Shown: one piece after another, positions 45,868-54,410 of the stretch
Layout: each line of letters opens with the position of its first letter
Numbering within the stretch: the first letter of the stretch is position 1
NCBI RefSeq assembly: GCF_900100925.1
Contig: NZ_FNKO01000002.1
Span: 1,054,001-1,118,000 of the forward strand
Source: Actinopolyspora saharensis
Lineage (GTDB): Bacteria > Actinomycetota > Actinomycetes > Mycobacteriales > Pseudonocardiaceae
Direction: 5' to 3'
DNA length: 64,000 nucleotides
The notes under the pieces: model-generated
Seen by the model: only the letters and a program-made list of their open reading frames with translations
Told to the model about the DNA's origin: nothing
The model's database searches: none
Made by a program: the position numbers and the translations under genes

Positions 45868-47490
45868 GTGTCGACCGAAACCGAGCAGCACGAACACCAC
45901 GACACCACCGGTACCCCTCCGAGCGCGGAGAACACCGCGGAAGGTTTCCGCGGCAGGAGCCTCGCTCGTTTCGCGGTGCTGGTGGCGGTGTTCGTCTGCT
46001 CGGCCTGCGGGCTCGTCTACGAGCTGGCTCTGGTCGCCCTCGGCAGCTACCTGATCGGCAACAGCGTCGGGCAGGCCTCCATCGTGCTGTCGCTGATGGT
46101 GTTCGCCATGGGCGTGGGTGCGCTGCTGGCCAAACCCCTGCAACGCTGGGCGGCGGTCTCCTTCGTGGCCGTGGAGCTGGTCCTCGCGCTGCTGGGCGGG
46201 CTCAGCGTGCTCGGGCTGTACGCGGCCTTCGCCTGGCTGAGCCTGTACATGCCGATGCTGATCGCCATCTCGCTGGTGCTGGGGGTGCTCATCGGCGCGG
46301 AGATCCCGCTGCTGATGGTCCTGCTGCAGCGCATAAGGCGGCAGGAGGCGGGGTCCGCGGTGGCGGACATGTTCGCCGCCGACTACGTGGGCGCCCTGAT
46401 CGGCGGGCTGGCGTTCCCGTTCCTGCTGCTCCCGCTGCTGGGGCAGATCAAGGGGGCGCTGCTGGTCGGCATGCTCAACGCCGCTGCCGGACTGGGGCTG
46501 GTGCTCACCGTCTACCGCCGGGAACTGGGCGGTCGAGTGGTTGCGCTGATGACGGTGCTCGCCCTCCTGGTCGGCGGCGTGCTCGGTGGCGCGTTCGCGC
46601 TGTCCACCCGGTTCGAGACGACGGCGCGGCAGGCCCTGTACTCCGACCCCGTGGTCTTCGCCGAACGCACCAAGTACCAGGAGGTGGTGCTCACCCGGTC
46701 GCGCTCGTTGACGGGACCCGAGGACACGCGGCTGTACCTCAACGGTGATCTGCAGTTCAGCTCGGTCGACGAGCACAGGTACCACGAGGCGCTGGTGCAC
46801 CCCGCCATGACCGGGGAGCACTCGAACGTGCTGATCCTCGGTGGTGGCGACGGGCTCGCGCTCCGGGAGGTGCTGCGTTACCCGGACGTGGAGCAGGCCA
46901 CCCTCGTGGAGATGGATCCGGCCGTGCTGCGGCTCGGGCGCACCGACGAGCGGCTGACCTCGCTGAACGACCACGCTTTCGACGACCCCAGGGTGAACAC
47001 CGTCACCGCGGACGCGTTCAGCTGGTTGCGGGACAACAGGAACCGCTACGACGTGGTGCTGGTGGACATGCCGGACCCGGATTCCACCGAGACCGCGAAA
47101 CTGTACTCCACGGAGTTCTACACCCTGGTCCAGCAGGCCATGGCCGAAGGTGCCCGGGTGAACGTCCAAGCCGGGTCACCGTACTTCGCCGCGGAGGCCT
47201 ACTGGTGCATCGAGGCCTCGATGCGGAAGGCGGGCCTGTCCACGGTGCCCTACTCGCGTCCGATCCCCAGCTTCGGCCAGTGGGGGTTCCACCTGGGCGA
47301 GGCGGACGGTTCCGCGCCCGCGCTGCGCCTTCCGGACGGGGCCCCTCCCCTGCGGACCCTGGACGAGAGGACGCTGCGAGCGGCCAGCGTCTTCCCACCC
47401 GACCTGGATCGGATTCCGAGCGTGGAGCCGTCGACCCTGATGCATCCGAAGATCATCGAGTACGAGCGGGGCGCCTGGAAGAACTACTAG
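45868..47490 (+). CDS. Membrane-anchored spermidine synthase (polyamine aminopropyltransferase)
   Basis: This 540-residue protein has an N-terminal membrane domain of about seven TM helices (about 30-250) and a C-terminal SpeE domain. The SpeE part shows TKYQEVVLT, LYLNGDLQFSSVDEHRYHEALVHP, LILGGGDGLALREVL, LVEMDPAV, and VLVDMPDPDS at the catalytic Asp region, with LYSTEFYTL. It would transfer aminopropyl from decarboxylated SAM to an amine at the membrane. It is the last gene of the operon and is followed by a hairpin. The start is a GTG at 45868. A soluble paralogue is at 22303-23184. Confidence 0.83.
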   Translation: MSTETEQHEHHDTTGTPPSAENTAEGFRGRSLARFAVLVAVFVCSACGLVYELALVALGSYLIGNSVGQASIVLSLMVFAMGVGALLAKPLQRWAAVSFVAVELVLALLGGLSVLGLYAAFAWLSLYMPMLIAISLVLGVLIGAEIPLLMVLLQRIRRQEAGSAVADMFAADYVGALIGGLAFPFLLLPLLGQIKGALLVGMLNAAAGLGLVLTVYRRELGGRVVALMTVLALLVGGVLGGAFALSTRFETTARQALYSDPVVFAERTKYQEVVLTRSRSLTGPEDTRLYLNGDLQFSSVDEHRYHEALVHPAMTGEHSNVLILGGGDGLALREVLRYPDVEQATLVEMDPAVLRLGRTDERLTSLNDHAFDDPRVNTVTADAFSWLRDNRNRYDVVLVDMPDPDSTETAKLYSTEFYTLVQQAMAEGARVNVQAGSPYFAAEAYWCIEASMRKAGLSTVPYSRPIPSFGQWGFHLGEADGSAPALRLPDGAPPLRTLDERTLRAASVFPPDLDRIPSVEPSTLMHPKIIEYERGAWKNY

Positions 47491-47541
47491 TCGAGAACGC
47501 TGCTCGGGAGTCCTGATCTGAAGCGGTGGAACACGGCCCCG

Positions 47542-47566
47542 GTCGCCGGGGGCGATGCCCGGCGAC
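47542..47566. terminator. Hairpin between converging spermidine-synthase and marR genes
   Basis: GTCGCCGGG (47542-47550) and CCCGGCGAC (47558-47566) form a perfect 9-bp stem with a 7-nt loop, likely a bidirectional terminator. Confidence 0.68.
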
Positions 47567-47655
47567 TCCCCCAGCGGACCTCGCCGCGTGCCGGCGTTCG
47601 AGCGGTGGCGGTTCCGCGCCGGCGAACCGCGGCGGCCGGAACGAGGGGAGGAAGC

Positions 47656-48201
47656 TCAGCCACCCCTGTGGTGCTCGTTCGCGCTCGTCCCCCTCAGCGC
47701 CGGACCGGTCGTGCCTTCCAGGGATCGCAGCAGTTCGGCCAGGCCGCCCGCGAGCGTCTCGCGCTGCTTGCCCCCCAGCGCGGAGAGCAGGTGGCGTTCT
47801 GCCTCGAGGTGCCTGGAGAACGCGCGGTCGATCGTCACGACGCCCTGCTCGGTGAGTCGCACCCTGGCGCTGCGCCTGTCGTGCTCGTCCGGTGTGCGCT
47901 CCAGCAGTTCCCGCTCGGCCAGCTGCTGGATCCGCTTGGTGGTGGCCGCGCCGGAGGAGACCATCAGGTGGTTGAGCCGCCCCGGGGTGACGGGCTCGGC
48001 GCTGCGACGCAGCGCGGAGAGCAGATCGAACTCGGAGCGATTCAACCCTTCGTCGAGCAGGATCATGTCCAGACGTTGCCGCAACACCGCCGCAGCGCGG
48101 AGCACTCGTCCGATCACGTCGATGCTGGAGGTGTCCAGCTCGGGGTGGACCTCCTGCCACTGCGCGCGTGCGGTCTCGATCAGATCGGGAGGACGTTTCA
48201 T
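47656..48201 (-). CDS. MarR-family regulator
   Basis: This 181-residue winged-helix regulator has LNRSEFDLLSALRRSAEPVTPGRLNHLMVSSGAATTKRI as the DNA-binding part and the beta-wing ERTPDEHDRRSARVRLTEQG, both characteristic of MarR. It is divergent from a FUSC-type transporter across a short gap with a palindromic operator. It probably represses the transporter and itself until an aromatic or phenolic ligand binds. Confidence 0.9.
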   Translation of the reverse strand: MKRPPDLIETARAQWQEVHPELDTSSIDVIGRVLRAAAVLRQRLDMILLDEGLNRSEFDLLSALRRSAEPVTPGRLNHLMVSSGAATTKRIQQLAERELLERTPDEHDRRSARVRLTEQGVVTIDRAFSRHLEAERHLLSALGGKQRETLAGGLAELLRSLEGTTGPALRGTSANEHHRGG

Positions 48202-48214
48202 GGCACCATCAATT

Positions 48215-48233
48215 CACTAGTAAAATACTTGTG
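48215..48233. promoter_or_regulatory. Candidate MarR operator overlapping a -10 element
   Basis: CACTAGTAAAATACTTGTG is a 19-bp near-perfect palindrome (half-sites CACTAGTA and CACAAGTA, 7 of 8 identical). TAAAAT at 48221 is a good -10 for the transporter gene. It is the only A/T-rich patch in the intergenic region. Confidence 0.7.
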
Positions 48234-48247
48234 TAACATTGGAGAAC

Positions 48248-49858
48248 GTGTCCTCGACAATACTGGCACGTCATTTGGGGGAGACTCTTCATCTGAATCG
48301 GCGTGGCCCGTTTCTGTGGCCCGCCGCCAGAGCCTTCCTGTCAGTACTGGCCCCCCTGGGGCTGCTGTTCCAGCTCGGTCGGATCGACCTGGTCGGCGGA
48401 GCGGTCTTCGGCGCCCTGACCAGCGTCTACTGCCGCAGCGACCCGTACCGCAACCAGATCAGGGCACTGGCCGCCGTGGCCGCCGGAATGCTGCTGGCCG
48501 TGGGGCTCGGTGACCTGATCGCCGTGGCCGGCCTGGAACCCCGGCAGCAACACCTGGCGGCGATCCTGGGCACCGCCGTCGTCGGCGCGCTGGCCACAGC
48601 GGCCACCACCGCGGCGAAGCTGGGCCCACCAGGAGGCCTGATCTTCTCCTTCGCCACCGGGGCCTGCGCGAACATGACCCTGGAGCCCGCCGAGGTTCCC
48701 GCCCACCTCCTCGCCTGCGCCATCAGCGGGGCCTTCGCCTGGAGCATCTGCGCCCTCGGCGCGTGGTGGGCCGGACTGCGTCCGCAGCGCAGGGCCGTGG
48801 CCACCGCGCTGGAGGCCACGGCAGCCCACCTGGCGAACCGCACCGACCTGATGACCAGGCACCGGGCCGCCGTGGCCATCGAGACGGCCTGGACACGACT
48901 TCCCCTCGTCGGCGGGAGAAAGCACGACACGGCCGAATACCGGGAGCTGATCCAGGCCGTCGAGATCTGCGAGGTGCTGCTGGGCTCCCGACGGGTCGCC
49001 TCCGCCACCGTCCGATCGCTGCGCTCGACCGCGGAACGGATCCGCGCGGGCAGCACCCCGCACCCGCCCGGATACGCCCGCAGCGAGACCCCGCTGGCAC
49101 CGCCGCTGCCCCCGTCGCGCTGGCGGGCGGTCCGCGAGGTGCTGCTGGCCGCGGTACGCCCCCGACGTGCCCCCGGGAACTGGCTGCTCCCGTTCGCGCT
49201 GCGGGTAGGAGCGGCCGCCCTGCTCGCGGGAGTGCTGGCCGAACTGCTCGGCATCGGGCACGCGTACTGGGGCGCGGTCTCGGCCGTCTCGGTGCTGCAG
49301 GCGACCAGCACCTCCCGCTCGGTGCCCCGCATGCTCCAGCGCGTCGCCGGAACGCTGGGCGGGGTGCTGATCGGCCTCGCACTGCTTTCCGAACACCCGC
49401 CCGTGTGGGTGATGCTCCTGCTGCTGGCCGTGCTGCAGTGGGGCGCCGAGGCGACCGTGACGATCAACTACGCGTTCGGGCTGCTGTTCGCGACCCCGGT
49501 GGCGCTGCTGGTCAGCGGGCTCATGAGCTCAGCACCCCCGGAACAGCTCGTCGCGAGCAGACTGTGGGCGACCCTGCTGGGCGCCGCCGTGGCCGTGCTC
49601 GTGGCCCGGCTCGCCCCGCACGGAGCCTGGCTGGCCCGGATGCACGAATCGCTGCGCTTGGTCGGGGAACTGACCGAGCTGCGCGGGGTGGTTCCCCCGG
49701 ACCAGCTTCGCGCGAGCCTGATCGAGCTGCACGACGCGTACGAGACAGCGGCCGGAGAAGTACCGGACACCCTGCTGCCCACCGAAGAGCTGCTAACCGT
49801 CTCGCGCAGGGCCTATCGGTTGTTGGATGAGCACGCTCCTGCCCGTTCCGGGGGATGA
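48248..49858 (+). CDS. FUSC-family (aromatic acid exporter-like) membrane protein
   Basis: This protein of about 536 residues has two blocks of hydrophobic helices (about 25-180 and 305-460). A cytosolic linker lies between them, and a C-terminal cytosolic helical tail follows. GHAYWGAVSAVSVLQATS and RMLQRVAGTLGGVLIGLAL are the fusaric-acid-resistance (FUSC) signature. Members export aromatic acids or related toxins, which fits the divergent MarR control. The start is uncertain: a GTG at 48248 or a TTG at 48239. A dispersed repeat follows the stop. Confidence 0.8.
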   Translation: MSSTILARHLGETLHLNRRGPFLWPAARAFLSVLAPLGLLFQLGRIDLVGGAVFGALTSVYCRSDPYRNQIRALAAVAAGMLLAVGLGDLIAVAGLEPRQQHLAAILGTAVVGALATAATTAAKLGPPGGLIFSFATGACANMTLEPAEVPAHLLACAISGAFAWSICALGAWWAGLRPQRRAVATALEATAAHLANRTDLMTRHRAAVAIETAWTRLPLVGGRKHDTAEYRELIQAVEICEVLLGSRRVASATVRSLRSTAERIRAGSTPHPPGYARSETPLAPPLPPSRWRAVREVLLAAVRPRRAPGNWLLPFALRVGAAALLAGVLAELLGIGHAYWGAVSAVSVLQATSTSRSVPRMLQRVAGTLGGVLIGLALLSEHPPVWVMLLLLAVLQWGAEATVTINYAFGLLFATPVALLVSGLMSSAPPEQLVASRLWATLLGAAVAVLVARLAPHGAWLARMHESLRLVGELTELRGVVPPDQLRASLIELHDAYETAAGEVPDTLLPTEELLTVSRRAYRLLDEHAPARSGG

Positions 49859-49869
49859 GAAGAGCTCTG

Positions 49870-50345
49870 CGGTGCCGGTTGCTCGGGTGGTTCCGTGGCG
49901 GAACCTCTCGCGGGCTCTCGCTGCGGGTGCCCCGACATCGGGTAGCGACCTACACAACGTCGGGGCCGTCCTCGCGAGAGCACCACGAGAGAACCCGCGG
50001 CGGTGCCGGTGGCTCGGGCTCACAGCGCTTGCTTTGGAGTGAGTCCTTTGCTTAGGAGTTCCTGTTCGGGTTTTGCGTCGGCTTGGTTGGCCCGCGGTGG
50101 TGCCGGTGGCTCGGGCTCACAGCGCTTGCTTTGGAGTGAGTCCTTTGCTTAGGAGTTCCTGTTCGGGTTTCGCGTCGGCTCGGTTCACCCGCGGCGGTGC
50201 CGACTGATCGGGCTCACAGCGCTCGCGTTGGAGTGCCGCCCTGGTCGGGAGTTCCTGTCCGGGTGCTCCGCGCGTGGCTGCTCACCAGCGGCCCAGCACT
50301 GCCGAGGTGCCGACTCACGTGACGGCCACCCGGCCATCCGCGCAG
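49870..50345 (+). repeat. Dispersed intergenic repeat, copy C (composite)
   Basis: This region fills most of the gap between the converging FUSC and LacI genes. Its first 200 bp match 14930-15150 reversed, including GCCCCGAC/GTCGGGGC (49929-49936 and 49959-49966). The middle is a 97-bp tandem array. The end (about 50275-50320) has the GCTGCTCACCAGCG...CCGACTCACGTG terminus shared with copies A and B. Confidence 0.78.
50004..50294 (+). repeat. 97-bp tandem repeat, three units
   Basis: Units start with TGCCGG or TGCCGA at 50004, 50101 and 50198, an exact 97-bp period. Units 1 and 2 differ at only about five to six positions. Unit 3 is diverged and closer to the single unit in copy A. Each carries GGGCTCACAGCGCT and GGAGTTCCTGT. 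Confidence 0.8.
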
Positions 50346-50385
50346 AGCTTCTGCGCGGATTCCAGGAAAACTCCCCGGGAACTGC

Positions 50386-51489
50386 TCAGGGGCCGAACCA
50401 ACGCTCCTCGACCGAACGAGGCGAGCCGGCCGTCGAACCGGTGATCAGCTGCGTGTCCAGCACGACCTCACGCGGCTGTCCCGTGGATTCGCTCGCGTCG
50501 AGCAGCAACCGCCCGGCTGCCCTGCCCTTCTCCAGCACCGGCTGCCGGACCGTGGTCAGCTCGGCCCGCTCCGCGTCCACGATGCCGTCGAACCCGGTGA
50601 TGGTGAGGTCCTGCGGAACCCTGCGGCCCTGCCTGCGCATCTCGGCCAGCGCTCCCAGCGCCAGTATGTCCGAGGTGCAGATGACGGCGGTGACCTCCGG
50701 GTCCGTTTCCATCAGCTGGGCCGCTGCCGAACCGCCCGACTCCTGCGTGTGGTCGAAGCGCTCGATCACCGGAACCTGGTCCCACTCGACCCCGACCTCG
50801 GAGAACACCTCGGAGAGCGCGGCCAGCCGGGCCCGCTGCACGTGGAAGTGCGCGTTCGCCTGGCGCTCCGGGGACGCGGGGCCGTCGTTGCGGTTGCGCG
50901 CCAGTCGCATGCAGACCACGCCGATCTTGCGGTGGCCGAGCTCGATGAGATGCCTGGCCAGACCCTTGATGGCCGTGGCGTCGTCTATGCCGACCCGGTC
51001 GATCTCGGGGATGCTCGGCTGGTCGCAGATCACGGTGGGGACGGGGCGCTCCATCACCGCGGCCAGATGCGGATCGTCGTCGGGTACCGAGTAGACGACG
51101 AACCCGTCCACTCCGGCGCTGTGCACGGCGGCCACGTCCTCGTGCTCCGGATTCGCCGGTATCAGCAGCAAACCGTGCCCCGCGTCCTCGCAGGCCAGCG
51201 CGAGCCCTTCGAGGAATCCGACGGCTGCCGGATCGCGAAACGCGTAGGACAGGTTCTCCGTCAGCAGCAGACCGACGGCTCCCGCCTTGCGGGTGCGCAG
51301 TGAGCGCGCCACCGGATCGGGACCCGGATACCCGAGTCTGCGGGCGGTGTCGAGTACACGTTTGCGCAATTCGGGAGAAAGCTGGTCGGGGCGATTGTAA
51401 GCGTTGGACACCGTAGTCCGGGAAACGCCGAGTTCCGCGGCGAGAGAGGCCAGCGTCGCGGGTCGCCTCGAGTTCGTAGACCGCACCAT
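50386..51489 (-). CDS. LacI-family transcriptional regulator
   Basis: This 367-residue regulator has an N-terminal helix-turn-helix (TLASLAAELGVSRTTVSNAYNRPDQLSPELRKRVL, about 12-46). It is followed by a periplasmic-binding-protein-like sensor domain with AVGLLLTENLSYAF, VDGFVVYSVPDDDP, ELGHRKIGVVCM, TAVICTSDILALGAL and LTITGFDGI. It probably senses a sugar. No sugar-transport genes adjoin it, so its target is unknown. A palindrome at the start codon suggests autoregulation. ATG at 51489. Confidence 0.88.
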   Translation of the reverse strand: MVRSTNSRRPATLASLAAELGVSRTTVSNAYNRPDQLSPELRKRVLDTARRLGYPGPDPVARSLRTRKAGAVGLLLTENLSYAFRDPAAVGFLEGLALACEDAGHGLLLIPANPEHEDVAAVHSAGVDGFVVYSVPDDDPHLAAVMERPVPTVICDQPSIPEIDRVGIDDATAIKGLARHLIELGHRKIGVVCMRLARNRNDGPASPERQANAHFHVQRARLAALSEVFSEVGVEWDQVPVIERFDHTQESGGSAAAQLMETDPEVTAVICTSDILALGALAEMRRQGRRVPQDLTITGFDGIVDAERAELTTVRQPVLEKGRAAGRLLLDASESTGQPREVVLDTQLITGSTAGSPRSVEERWFGP

Positions 51490-51493
51490 GCAG

Positions 51494-51508
51494 GAACCGT
51501 AACGGTTC
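51494..51508. promoter_or_regulatory. Candidate LacI autoregulatory operator
   Basis: GAACCGTAACGGTTC is a perfect inverted repeat (GAACCGT-A-ACGGTTC) 4 bp upstream of the LacI start codon, where the ribosome-binding site would be. Confidence 0.65.
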
Positions 51509-52365
51509 AGTAGGCCTGGGTGAAGTTTTGATGACCCGGATTCAAGTCACACGTTTCGAAGTGTACCGAACGGGATCGCACACGTGAACGAGAGTCGAGT
51601 TCACTTCGGGGGCTTCCGGCCGTCCTCGGCCGGGCGGGACCTCCGGGAGGCCGCCGGCGCAGGCGCTCCGACTGCGCTCCGACTCCGGGGCCGCAGGCTC
51701 CCCTTCCGCGAATCACGCGGAAAGGGAGCCGCACTCGAAGAATTCCGGCTGCACGGGGCACCGGCGCCTCCGCCGAAGGCTGGTCCGTCCACACCAACAG
51801 CGCGACGAGCGGCGGATCACACCTGGCCGAGGTCACCCACATCGCCGCTTCCCGCGTTTTTCCCCGCAACGGCGCCGGTGCACGCCGTGGACGAATTGAA
51901 TCCGGGCATCGTCGACGACGAGCCCCCTCCCGATCCGCTGCCGGGCCGGGAAATCCGCGACCCCGCGAATGGCCGCGGGACTGGAGAACACGGAACGTGG
52001 CGCCATTCACATCGACGGGATTCGCGCCGAAACCGCGCGGGAGGAACGAGAACCGCCCGGGAGGAGATCAACCTGCCGGCGATCGTGCGCGCCCCGAGCG
52101 CGTTGCTCGCGGAGGAAACACTGTCCGAACCGGACGCGAAGCTGCGCGTCGGGACCGGGATCGACACCGCGGGCCCGCGGCGGCTTCCCGGAGTCACCAC
52201 GCTCCGAACGCTTCGCCTGCCGACGCGACATCCCCAACGACCCACAGCCGGAGATCGCAGGAGGTCGTTCCGGAGGTCATCAGGGCGCCCGCGACGAGGT
52301 CACGAACACCACTCCCCCGAGGGGGTGACTGGGTAGCACTCGTCCAGTGGCAACGCGTAGACTTC
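51509..52365. other. Long intergenic region, no gene recognised
   Basis: About 860 bp separate the lacI operator from the Zur box. A 250-codon frame at 51584-52336 is open, but its product is low-complexity and shows no family features or ribosome-binding site. It may be decayed coding DNA. Confidence 0.4.
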
Positions 52366-52368
52366 AAT

Positions 52369-52383
52369 TGATAATGATTTCCA
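52369..52383. promoter_or_regulatory. Zur box upstream of znuACB
   Basis: TGATAATGATTTCCA matches 13 of 15 positions of the actinobacterial Zur consensus TGAAAATGATTTTCA. It is centred about 52 bp before the znuA start. Zinc-bound Zur would repress the operon. Confidence 0.8.
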
Positions 52384-52427
52384 TTAGCGGTCGGATCGCG
52401 TGACACGTCCCCTATCCAGGAGCCCTC

Positions 52428-53507
52428 GTGAGCACATTACGTAGTCGCCATGTTCGGAACAGAGCTCGTCGCGGAGCGGGCGTCCCCGTTGCCCTGCTCG
52501 GACTGACAACCACCCTGCTACTCACCTCCTGCGGAACCGGCAGCGGTGGTTCGGGCGGCGAACCGACCGTGGTCGCCTCCACCGACACGTGGGCCAAGGT
52601 CGCCGAAGCCGTGGCAGGTGAGCACGCCGAGGTCGAATCGATCATCAGCGACAACGAGGCCGACCCGCACTCCTACGAGAGCACCCCGCGCGACGCTGCC
52701 AAGATCAACCAGGCCGACCTGGTCGTCCACAACGGCGGCGGGTACGACTCCTTCGTCAGTCAGGTGCTGTCCGGCAACAGCGCGGACACCCCCTCCGTCG
52801 AAGCGGTCGCGGCCGCCGAAACCGAAGAGGGCCACGGGGCCCACGAGTCGACCGAGCAGCCCGCCGAGAGCTCGCACGCCGCCTCCGAGCACGCGGAGCA
52901 CTCCGAGGACCACAGCCACGCGCACTCCGGCAACGAGCACGAGCACACCCACGACCACGCGCACTCCGGCAACGAGCACGTCTGGTACCAGCCGCACTCC
53001 GTGCGCCGCGTGGCCGACCGGATCGCGGAAGAGCTGAGCGAGCTCAGCCCCGACAGGTCCGCCGACTTCGAGCAGGCCGCAGCGGAGTTCGGCCGGCGAC
53101 TCGACGAGGTCGACGGGGACATCGCCGAGATCCGGCAGCAGCACCGGGGAACCGAAGTGCTGACCACCGCCCCGGTCGCCGATCTGCTGCTGGACGAGAC
53201 CGGGCTCAACGACATCACCCCCCGCTCCTACGTCCAGTCCGTCGAGTCGGGCAACGACCCCGCGGCGTCCACGATCGCCGAGCTCCAGGACCTGGTGGAC
53301 TCCGGACGCCCCGCGGTCCTGATCCACAACCCCCAGACCGCCTCCCCGCTGACCGAACGGCTCCGCGAGCGCGCCGAGCGGAACGGCATACCGGTCGTGT
53401 CCATGCCGGAAACGCTGCCCGCCGACGAGACCTACCAGCAGTGGATCTCGGGGCGGGTCTCCGCCCTGCAAGCGGAGCTGGACAAGGCCCCGACCCCGCA
53501 GCGCTGA
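52428..53507 (+). CDS. znuA: Zinc ABC transporter substrate-binding lipoprotein
   Basis: This 359-residue cluster-A1 metal-binding protein has a lipoprotein signal with the lipobox LLLTSC (Cys35). Zn ligands include His in NEADPHSYE and a His-rich mobile loop (about 145-185) with HSEDHSHAHSGNEHEHTHDH, typical of ZnuA. Other marks are VWYQPHSV, and TAPVADLLLDETGL in the C-lobe. It captures Zn outside the membrane for ZnuBC. GTG at 52428; a Zur box lies upstream and znuC follows after 27 bp. Confidence 0.9.
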   Translation: MSTLRSRHVRNRARRGAGVPVALLGLTTTLLLTSCGTGSGGSGGEPTVVASTDTWAKVAEAVAGEHAEVESIISDNEADPHSYESTPRDAAKINQADLVVHNGGGYDSFVSQVLSGNSADTPSVEAVAAAETEEGHGAHESTEQPAESSHAASEHAEHSEDHSHAHSGNEHEHTHDHAHSGNEHVWYQPHSVRRVADRIAEELSELSPDRSADFEQAAAEFGRRLDEVDGDIAEIRQQHRGTEVLTTAPVADLLLDETGLNDITPRSYVQSVESGNDPAASTIAELQDLVDSGRPAVLIHNPQTASPLTERLRERAERNGIPVVSMPETLPADETYQQWISGRVSALQAELDKAPTPQR

Positions 53508-53534
53508 CCCGCCACGAAGCGTCAGGACGAGATC

Positions 53535-54410
53535 GTGCGTTACGAATCCCCCACCACCGAAGCGGCACCGGTCGCCGGGGTCGGTGACGAGAAGGCGTCC
53601 ACAACGGACACACCTGCTGTGCGGCTGCGCGACGCCCGGCTGTCCTACGGCCCCCGTTCCCTCTGGCACGGGCTGGACCTGGACGTCAGCCCCGGCGAGT
53701 TCCTCGCCGTGCTGGGGCCCAACGGCTCGGGCAAGACGAGCCTGCTCCGCGTGCTGCTCGGACTCACCGACCTCAGCGCGGGCAGCGTCCGGATCGCGGG
53801 CGAGCCCGCCCACCGCGGCAACGACAAGATCGGCTACATCCCGCAGCAACGTTCCCTGCAGGACAGCCTCGCGCTGCGCGGCAGCGACCTGGTCGGCCTC
53901 GGCCTGGACGGGCACCGCTGGGGAACGGGGCTGCGCGGGCGCCGCCGCCGGGCCGAGCTGGTGCGCAGCGCGCTGCGGTCCGTGGACGCGCAGGACTACG
54001 GCAAGAAACCGGTCGGGCTGCTGTCCGGAGGGGAGCAGCAGCGCCTGCGGATCGCCCAGGCGCTGGTCGCGGACCCGCGGGTGCTGCTGTGCGACGAGCC
54101 GCTCCTCTCGCTGGACCCCTCGCACCAGCACAGGGTGAGCGGGCTGATCGCACGTCAGGCCAGGCGGACCGGAGCCGCCGTCCTGTTCGTGACCCACGAG
54201 ATCAACCCGGTGCTGCCCATGGTCGACAGGGTGCTCTACCTGGTGAACGGGCAGTTCCGGATAGGCACTCCGGACGAGGTCATGAACTCGGAAACGCTGT
54301 CCGAGCTCTACGGCACCGAGGTCGAGGTGGCCCGAGTCGGCGGACGACTCGTCGTCGCCGGAGCCGAGGGGGAGCAGCACCACCACGTGCCGGAGGGAGA
54401 GCAGGAATGA
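53535..54410 (+). CDS. znuC: Zinc ABC transporter ATP-binding protein
   Basis: This 291-residue ABC ATPase has Walker A GPNGSGKTS, Q-loop YIPQQRS, ABC signature LLSGGEQQRLRIAQAL, Walker B VLLCDEPLLSLD and the H-loop VTHE. About 25 unconserved residues precede the domain. The His-containing C-terminus (EQHHHVPEGEQE) is common in zinc importers. It overlaps znuB by 4 nt (ATGA). Confidence 0.92.
   Translation: MRYESPTTEAAPVAGVGDEKASTTDTPAVRLRDARLSYGPRSLWHGLDLDVSPGEFLAVLGPNGSGKTSLLRVLLGLTDLSAGSVRIAGEPAHRGNDKIGYIPQQRSLQDSLALRGSDLVGLGLDGHRWGTGLRGRRRRAELVRSALRSVDAQDYGKKPVGLLSGGEQQRLRIAQALVADPRVLLCDEPLLSLDPSHQHRVSGLIARQARRTGAAVLFVTHEINPVLPMVDRVLYLVNGQFRIGTPDEVMNSETLSELYGTEVEVARVGGRLVVAGAEGEQHHHVPEGEQE

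Noticed and set aside
51584..52336. 250-codon frame before znuA
   Set aside because: Low-complexity composition, no family motif and no ribosome-binding site.
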